The notes under the pieces were generated by a model that saw only the letters and a program-made list of their open reading frames with translations, ran no database searches and had not been told where the DNA came from. From Elusimicrobia bacterium RIFCSPLOWO2_01_FULL_64_13 (lineage in GTDB: Bacteria > Elusimicrobiota > Elusimicrobia > 2-02-FULL-39-32), in the NCBI GenBank assembly GCA_001800095.1, contig MGUT01000025.1, positions 9,209 to 18,506 of the forward strand: 9,298 bases of DNA, given 5' to 3'. A program made the position numbers and the translations under genes. Shown piece after piece: positions 7,063 to 9,298 of the stretch. Each line of letters begins with the position of its first letter. Within the stretch, counting starts at the first letter, position 1.

Positions 7063-7464
7063 TTATGATTTTTTCTTCGGGGATTCGGACGTCTTGGGCT
7101 TATCGTTGGAGTCGGATTCGACGGGCGCTTTGCCGATGTTCTCGAACAGGGCGGCGGCGGTGAGTTTTCCTTTTTTGACCGTTTTGAGGACCGGCAGGTC
7201 GCGGACGGATTTCTGGCTGATGCGGGCGCTCAAGATGTCGAAGACGGCCTGCGGTATCAGTTCCTGGATGGAACGGCCGTCGCTCTCCTTGCTTTTGAGC
7301 TCGTACGCCCAGCGGCGGGCGAGCAGGATGGCGTCATAGCGGTTCAAAGTGGTGTCCATGACGAGCTTGTCCAGGGCCTGGATCACCTCGGGATCCATGA
7401 TGACCTTTTCGATGTCCCCGGACATGTCCGCGTCCTGCGTTGGATTGCTCTCTTCTTTCTCCAT
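7063..7464 (-). CDS. rpoZ: DNA-directed RNA polymerase omega subunit
   Basis: Omega is the small RNA polymerase subunit that assists beta' folding and assembly. The 133-residue protein has an omega core at about 25-85, with the characteristic helix NRYDAILLARRWAYEL (41-56). This is followed by an Ile/Leu-rich stretch SIQELIPQAVFDILS (65-79). The C-terminal tail (about 112-133) is charged, Ser/Lys-rich and probably disordered, and makes this omega longer than the roughly 90-residue E. coli protein. The gene sits between gmk and coaC, the canonical position of rpoZ in many bacteria, which supports the assignment. The ATG at 7464 is preceded by a clear AAGGAG. Sequence divergence of omega is usual, so position and the core helix carry most of the weight. 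Confidence 0.92.
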   Translation of the reverse strand: MEKEESNPTQDADMSGDIEKVIMDPEVIQALDKLVMDTTLNRYDAILLARRWAYELKSKESDGRSIQELIPQAVFDILSARISQKSVRDLPVLKTVKKGKLTAAALFENIGKAPVESDSNDKPKTSESPKKKS

Positions 7465-7471
7465 CTCGGAA

Positions 7472-7477
7472 CTCCTT
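7472..7477 (-). promoter_or_regulatory. Ribosome-binding site of rpoZ
   Basis: AAGGAG on the minus strand lies 7 bases before the rpoZ ATG and fixes that start. It is the only strong Shine-Dalgarno inside the long operon. Confidence 0.8.
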
Positions 7478-7487
7478 TTTAAGGTCT

Positions 7488-7503
7488 GGGGCCCCGGCGC
7501 CCC
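7488..7503 (-). other. GC hairpin in the gmk-rpoZ gap
   Basis: The 45-base gap holds a 16-base potential stem-loop (GGGGC / GCCCC, 6-base loop) just before the rpoZ ribosome-binding site. No U-run follows directly. It could be an mRNA processing or stability element, or have no function. Confidence 0.35.
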
Positions 7504-7509
7504 TACCGA

Positions 7510-8112
7510 TCAACTGATGGCCTGTTCCAAAGGCAGGCGGCTGCGGCTCATCCGGCAGCGTTCCGCCGTGACGACGGCGCAGAGCTGCTCCGAGGCCTCG
7601 GGAACGCGGTGGTTGACTATCAAGTAATCATAGTCCGCGGCCGCGGCGATCTCGTCGCGGACGGCCTGCATGCGCTTCTGGATGCTGGGTTCATCGTCCT
7701 GGCGCCTTTCGCGCAGGCGCTTTTCCAGGACCGTGAGGGACGGAGGAGCTATGAAGATGAGGACCGCGTCGGGATGGGTGAGCTTGATCTGCCTGCCGCC
7801 CTGGACGTCGATGTCCAGGAGGACGTCATATCCCGCCGCCAGCTCCCGTCCAAGGAACTCTTTCGGGGTGCCGTACCAATAGCCGTGCACCCGCGCCCAT
7901 TCGATCAATTCCCCCCGTTCCCGCCTGGCCGTGAAATCCTTCTCGGAAACGAAGACATACTCGCGGCCGTCCTCCTCGCCCGGCCGGGGCGGACGGGTCG
8001 TGATGGAGACGGAATAGCGGATCCCATCCACCCTCTTGAGCAGTTCGTTGCTCAACGTCGTCTTCCCGGTGCCGGAAGGCGCCGATATGACGATCAGTAA
8101 CCCTTTAGACAC
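7510..8112 (-). CDS. gmk: Guanylate kinase
   Basis: Guanylate kinase phosphorylates GMP or dGMP to GDP or dGDP with ATP in the cytoplasm. The 200-residue protein has the usual length. The P-loop is SAPSGTGKTT (10-19). The GMP-binding region contains TTRPPRPGEEDGREYVFVS (38-56) and the YGTP motif (80-83). The LLDIDVQGG core strand is at 98-106, and the lid/Arg segment is RLRERRQDDEPSIQKRM (132-148). The start codon is GTG at 8112. The nearby upstream ATG (8126) is out of frame and no other start fits the MSKGLLIVISAPSGTGK beginning. No Shine-Dalgarno is evident. It is the first gene of the operon, about 50 bases downstream of the predicted transcription start. Confidence 0.97.
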   Translation of the reverse strand: MSKGLLIVISAPSGTGKTTLSNELLKRVDGIRYSVSITTRPPRPGEEDGREYVFVSEKDFTARRERGELIEWARVHGYWYGTPKEFLGRELAAGYDVLLDIDVQGGRQIKLTHPDAVLIFIAPPSLTVLEKRLRERRQDDEPSIQKRMQAVRDEIAAAADYDYLIVNHRVPEASEQLCAVVTAERCRMSRSRLPLEQAIS

Positions 8113-8152
8113 GGCGATTCTGGCATTTGATTTGTGATGGGTGCGATAAAGG

Positions 8153-8165
8153 ATTGGGCCCCAAT
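8153..8165. promoter_or_regulatory. 13-bp palindrome over the predicted gmk-operon start site, candidate operator
   Basis: ATTGGG-C-CCCAAT is a perfect inverted repeat with a single central base. It lies 4-16 bases downstream of the -10 box, on or just after the expected +1. A repressor bound here would block initiation. As RNA it could form only a very tight structure, so a DNA operator is more plausible than a hairpin. No regulator is identified. Confidence 0.4.
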
Positions 8166-8168
8166 AGA

Positions 8169-8197
8169 ATCATATCAAGTTCGGACGCTTGTGTCAA
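8169..8197 (-). promoter_or_regulatory. Strong sigma-70-type promoter of the gmk operon
   Basis: On the minus strand TTGACA (8197-8192) is a perfect -35 box. It is followed by exactly 17 bp and TATGAT (8174-8169), one mismatch from the ideal -10. Transcription should start near 8162, leaving a leader of about 50 bases before the GTG of gmk. It lies in the only intergenic region ahead of seven closely spaced genes. Confidence 0.8.
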
Positions 8198-8208
8198 AGC
8201 GCCCTCAC

Positions 8209-8257
8209 CTGGCTTCCGTGGGGCCTAAGCCGATTGGATTTATGAGTCCGAAGCCGG
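8209..8257. repeat. Long-loop inverted repeat upstream of the gmk promoter
   Basis: CTGGCTTC (8209-8216) and GAAGCCGG (8250-8257) can pair over 8 positions, one of them G-U, enclosing 33 bases. It sits just upstream of the gmk -35 box. It may be a protein-binding site, part of a 3' structure of the upstream transcript, or chance in GC-rich DNA. Confidence 0.25.
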
Positions 8258-8287
8258 CGCGAATTGCGGCGACGGCCCGGACGGGAA

Positions 8288-8302
8288 CGCGGAAGAACCG
8301 CG
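8288..8302 (-). other. Second stem-loop downstream of the repeat-protein gene
   Basis: CGCGG / CCGCG with a 5-base loop, directly after the hairpin at 8309-8323 in transcript order. Together they form a double-hairpin 3' region without a U-run. Confidence 0.3.
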
Positions 8303-8308
8303 CGATGT

Positions 8309-8323
8309 CCCCGCCGAGCGGGG
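8309..8323 (-). terminator. GC-rich hairpin after the repeat-protein gene, possible terminator
   Basis: A perfect 6-bp stem CCCCGC / GCGGGG with a 3-base loop, extended by a U-A pair, lies 20 bases after the stop codon. It has no U-tract, so it may be a pause or mRNA-stabilising element instead of a classical terminator. Confidence 0.42.
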
Positions 8324-8342
8324 AACAGGGTTGCCGGTGGAT

Positions 8343-8564
8343 TTACCGGCGCGCCATCTTCGCTCTGGAAACGTCCCCCTGCTTGTCGAGGAAGTAGAGA
8401 AATCCCTTTTCCTTCTTCACGCCGACTTTCGCCACTTTCTCCGGCCTGCCGCCCTTCTTGCCGCCGCGCGCCATCTTTGCCCTGGAAACGTCCCCCTGTT
8501 TATCGATGAAGTACAGGAATCCGTCCTGCCTCTTGACTCCGGCTTTTTCAACCTTCTGTGCCAT
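8343..8564 (-). CDS. Small basic two-repeat protein of unknown function
   Basis: I do not recognise a named function. The 73-residue protein consists of two 30-residue units (4-33 and 43-72) offset by 39 residues. They are identical at 24 of 30 positions and joined by a Gly/Lys-rich linker (34-42, GGKKGGRPE). Each unit reads K-V-x-K-x-G-V-K, then GFLYF(I/L)DKQGDVSRAK and M-A-R. The pattern of aromatic strand, DKQG turn and second strand suggests a beta-hairpin. By my count there are 21 Lys/Arg and 8 Asp/Glu, so it is strongly basic and could bind nucleic acid or a ribonucleoprotein. This is inference. It has no signal peptide or membrane segment. The ATG at 8564 has a strong GGAGGT Shine-Dalgarno, and a near-consensus promoter lies upstream, so high expression is likely. 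The codon-level repeat and good translation signals argue that the gene is real. Confidence 0.85.
   Translation of the reverse strand: MAQKVEKAGVKRQDGFLYFIDKQGDVSRAKMARGGKKGGRPEKVAKVGVKKEKGFLYFLDKQGDVSRAKMARR
8350..8557 (-). repeat. Direct DNA repeat inside the small basic gene (117-bp period)
   Basis: The segments starting at 8350 and 8467 align without gaps for about 91 bases, with roughly 20 mismatches counted by eye. A block of 17 identical bases encodes the DVSRA region. The 117-bp offset is 39 codons. It indicates an internal duplication that has since diverged, mostly at sites that keep the protein motif. Confidence 0.85.
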
Positions 8565-8572
8565 GTTGTATT

Positions 8573-8578
8573 ACCTCC
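8573..8578 (-). promoter_or_regulatory. Ribosome-binding site of the small basic protein gene
   Basis: GGAGGT, 8 bases before the ATG at 8564 and within a purine-rich AAAGGGAGGT. It is close to the ideal Shine-Dalgarno and the strongest in the window. Confidence 0.85.
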
Positions 8579-8585
8579 CTTTGTT

Positions 8586-8599
8586 CTCTGCGGGCAGAG
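8586..8599 (-). other. Leader stem-loop before the small basic protein gene
   Basis: CTCTGCCCGCAGAG is a perfect inverted repeat (5-bp stem, 4-base loop, or 6-bp stem with a tight loop) in the predicted 5' leader, ending 7 bases before the GGAGGT. It may stabilise the mRNA or modulate ribosome access. Confidence 0.4.
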
Positions 8600-8632
8600 T
8601 TCGACGATGGATTAGATCATCTTGACGTTGCC

Positions 8633-8661
8633 ATTATAGAAACTCCTGCGAAGCACTTCAA
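8633..8661 (-). promoter_or_regulatory. Sigma-70-type promoter of the small basic protein gene
   Basis: On the minus strand TTGAAG (8661-8656), a 17-bp spacer and a perfect TATAAT (8638-8633). The predicted start is near 8626, giving a leader of about 60 bases. The -35 box overlaps the stop codon of the preceding radical SAM gene (8660-8658), so the promoter begins inside that gene's end. Confidence 0.75.
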
Positions 8662-9298
8662 GCGGAAAATGAAAAAAACTTCTCGGGGTAAACGTAGATC
8701 CTGCCGTCGCTGTTCCGCAGGAGGACGCGCCTGGGCGTCCGGGAAAGGACCGATTCCCCTCGAAGGGGAATGCGTCCGCCGAAGGTCTCGGCCGCGTATT
8801 CGGGCAGGGACGGTTCCGGCAACGCCCCCCGCAGGACCTGCATGAGCCGCAGCCCCGCCGAGACCGACGTGCGCAGGTGGTCGCCGCCGGGAACGGGCAG
8901 GCAGTGGATCAATTGAGCCGGGCGGATCCGCAGGCGGTGGAGCGAGGAGAAGAGGTCCGCGAGGACCCGCGGACGGTCGTTGATGTCCTTTAAGAGGACC
9001 GTCTCGGAAAGGAGAGGGATCCCGGCGTCGGCCAGGGCGGCCGCCGCCTCCGCGAACTCGCCGGTGATCTCTTCGGGATGGTTCACTCCCGCCTGAAACC
9101 AGACGGGCCCGCAGTCCTTGAGCGCCGCGACGAGGGACTCCGTGACCCTTTGCGGGAGATGCGACAGGATCCGGGTCTCGACGCGAAGGGTCTTGACGGA
9201 ATCCACGCTCCTCAATCCCTTCAGGATCCTCCAGAGGAGATCGTCGTTCAGAAGGAGCGGCTCGCCGCCGGAGAGCACCACCTCCGAGATCTCGGGGT
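8658..9298 (-). CDS. KamA/EpmB-family radical SAM protein, partial (5' end outside window)
   Basis: The 212 visible codons are the C-terminal part of a lysine 2,3-aminomutase-family radical SAM protein. The CxxxCxxC cluster motif and the start lie beyond the window edge. Family features in order (numbered from the first full codon at 9296) are VVLSGGEPLL (6-15), equivalent to LSGGDPL of KamA; LPQRVT (47-52, PQRIT in KamA); VNHPEEIT (71-78); GIPLLSETVLLKDIND (92-107); and HLRTSVSAGLRLMQVLRG (140-157, HFRT...GIEII..LRG in KamA). KamA has the PLP-binding lysine in PGGGGKxP; here the corresponding segment is ETFGGRIPL (170-178), with Arg and two fewer residues. KamA's CD substrate motif is also not kept (IHCLPVPGGDHLRT). 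Classical lysine aminomutase or EF-P lysylation chemistry is therefore doubtful. The true substrate is unknown. Confidence 0.86.
   Translation of the reverse strand, partial: PEISEVVLSGGEPLLLNDDLLWRILKGLRSVDSVKTLRVETRILSHLPQRVTESLVAALKDCGPVWFQAGVNHPEEITGEFAEAAAALADAGIPLLSETVLLKDINDRPRVLADLFSSLHRLRIRPAQLIHCLPVPGGDHLRTSVSAGLRLMQVLRGALPEPSLPEYAAETFGGRIPLRGESVLSRTPRRVLLRNSDGRIYVYPEKFFSFSA

Noticed and set aside
8225..8262. tRNA-like stretch: a minus-strand CTCATAA resembling a Met anticodon loop
   Set aside because: The flanking bases do not form a 5-bp anticodon stem, and there is no T-arm GTTCGAATC or CCA end. It is a chance match.
8134..8397. Plus-strand open frame of 87 codons covering the gmk promoter region
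   Set aside because: It crosses a near-consensus minus-strand promoter and runs into the antisense of the repeat gene. It has no Shine-Dalgarno of note and no family resemblance.
1..9298. Mobile elements, CRISPR arrays, prophage or defence genes
   Set aside because: I saw no transposase, integrase, terminal inverted repeats, regularly spaced repeats or defence domains. All genes are co-directional and mostly housekeeping.

Overview
The window is a GC-rich bacterial chromosome segment in which every gene I can support lies on the minus strand, so transcription runs from high to low coordinates. The core is a housekeeping cluster that is widely conserved in bacteria: gmk, rpoZ, coaC/coaB and priA. 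Here a family-4 uracil-DNA glycosylase is inserted before priA and a DUF2723 membrane glycosyltransferase with TPR repeats follows it. The partial heme A synthase-like gene at the low end suggests aerobic respiration with a heme-copper oxidase. I cannot fix the phylum from sequence alone. High GC, a DUF2723-TPR protein and a tandem-repeat basic mini-protein would fit a Gram-negative, possibly uncultured, deep-branching lineage such as Elusimicrobiota, Omnitrophota or a deltaproteobacterial relative. This is a guess.

Layout from the transcriptional start side (high coordinates) downward: (1) 9298-8658, the 3' part of a lysine 2,3-aminomutase-family (KamA/EpmB-like) radical SAM gene, cut by the window edge. 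(2) 8564-8343, a 73-residue highly basic protein made of two 39-residue-spaced repeats, with its own near-consensus sigma-70 promoter and a strong Shine-Dalgarno. (3) 8342-8113, a non-coding region with GC-rich hairpins and an almost perfect consensus promoter (TTGACA, 17 bp, TATGAT) for the main operon, with a 13-bp palindrome at the predicted start site. (4) 8112-827, a tightly packed likely operon gmk, rpoZ, coaC, coaB, udg, priA, DUF2723-TPR, with gaps of 45, 16, 1, -34, 7 and 9 bases. (5) A GC hairpin near 808-824, then another good promoter (TTGACT, 17 bp, TAAAAT) driving (6) a COX15/CtaA-type heme A synthase that runs off the low-coordinate end.

The operon joins nucleotide supply (GMP to GDP), an RNA polymerase subunit, coenzyme A synthesis, uracil removal and replication restart. 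All are growth-linked functions, and one strong promoter is suited to them. The least conventional elements are the two-repeat basic protein, the KamA-family enzyme that lacks the expected PLP-binding lysine motif, the coaC/coaB pair separated by a single frame step, and the palindrome on the operon start site. I did not see mobile elements, CRISPR arrays, rRNA or tRNA genes.
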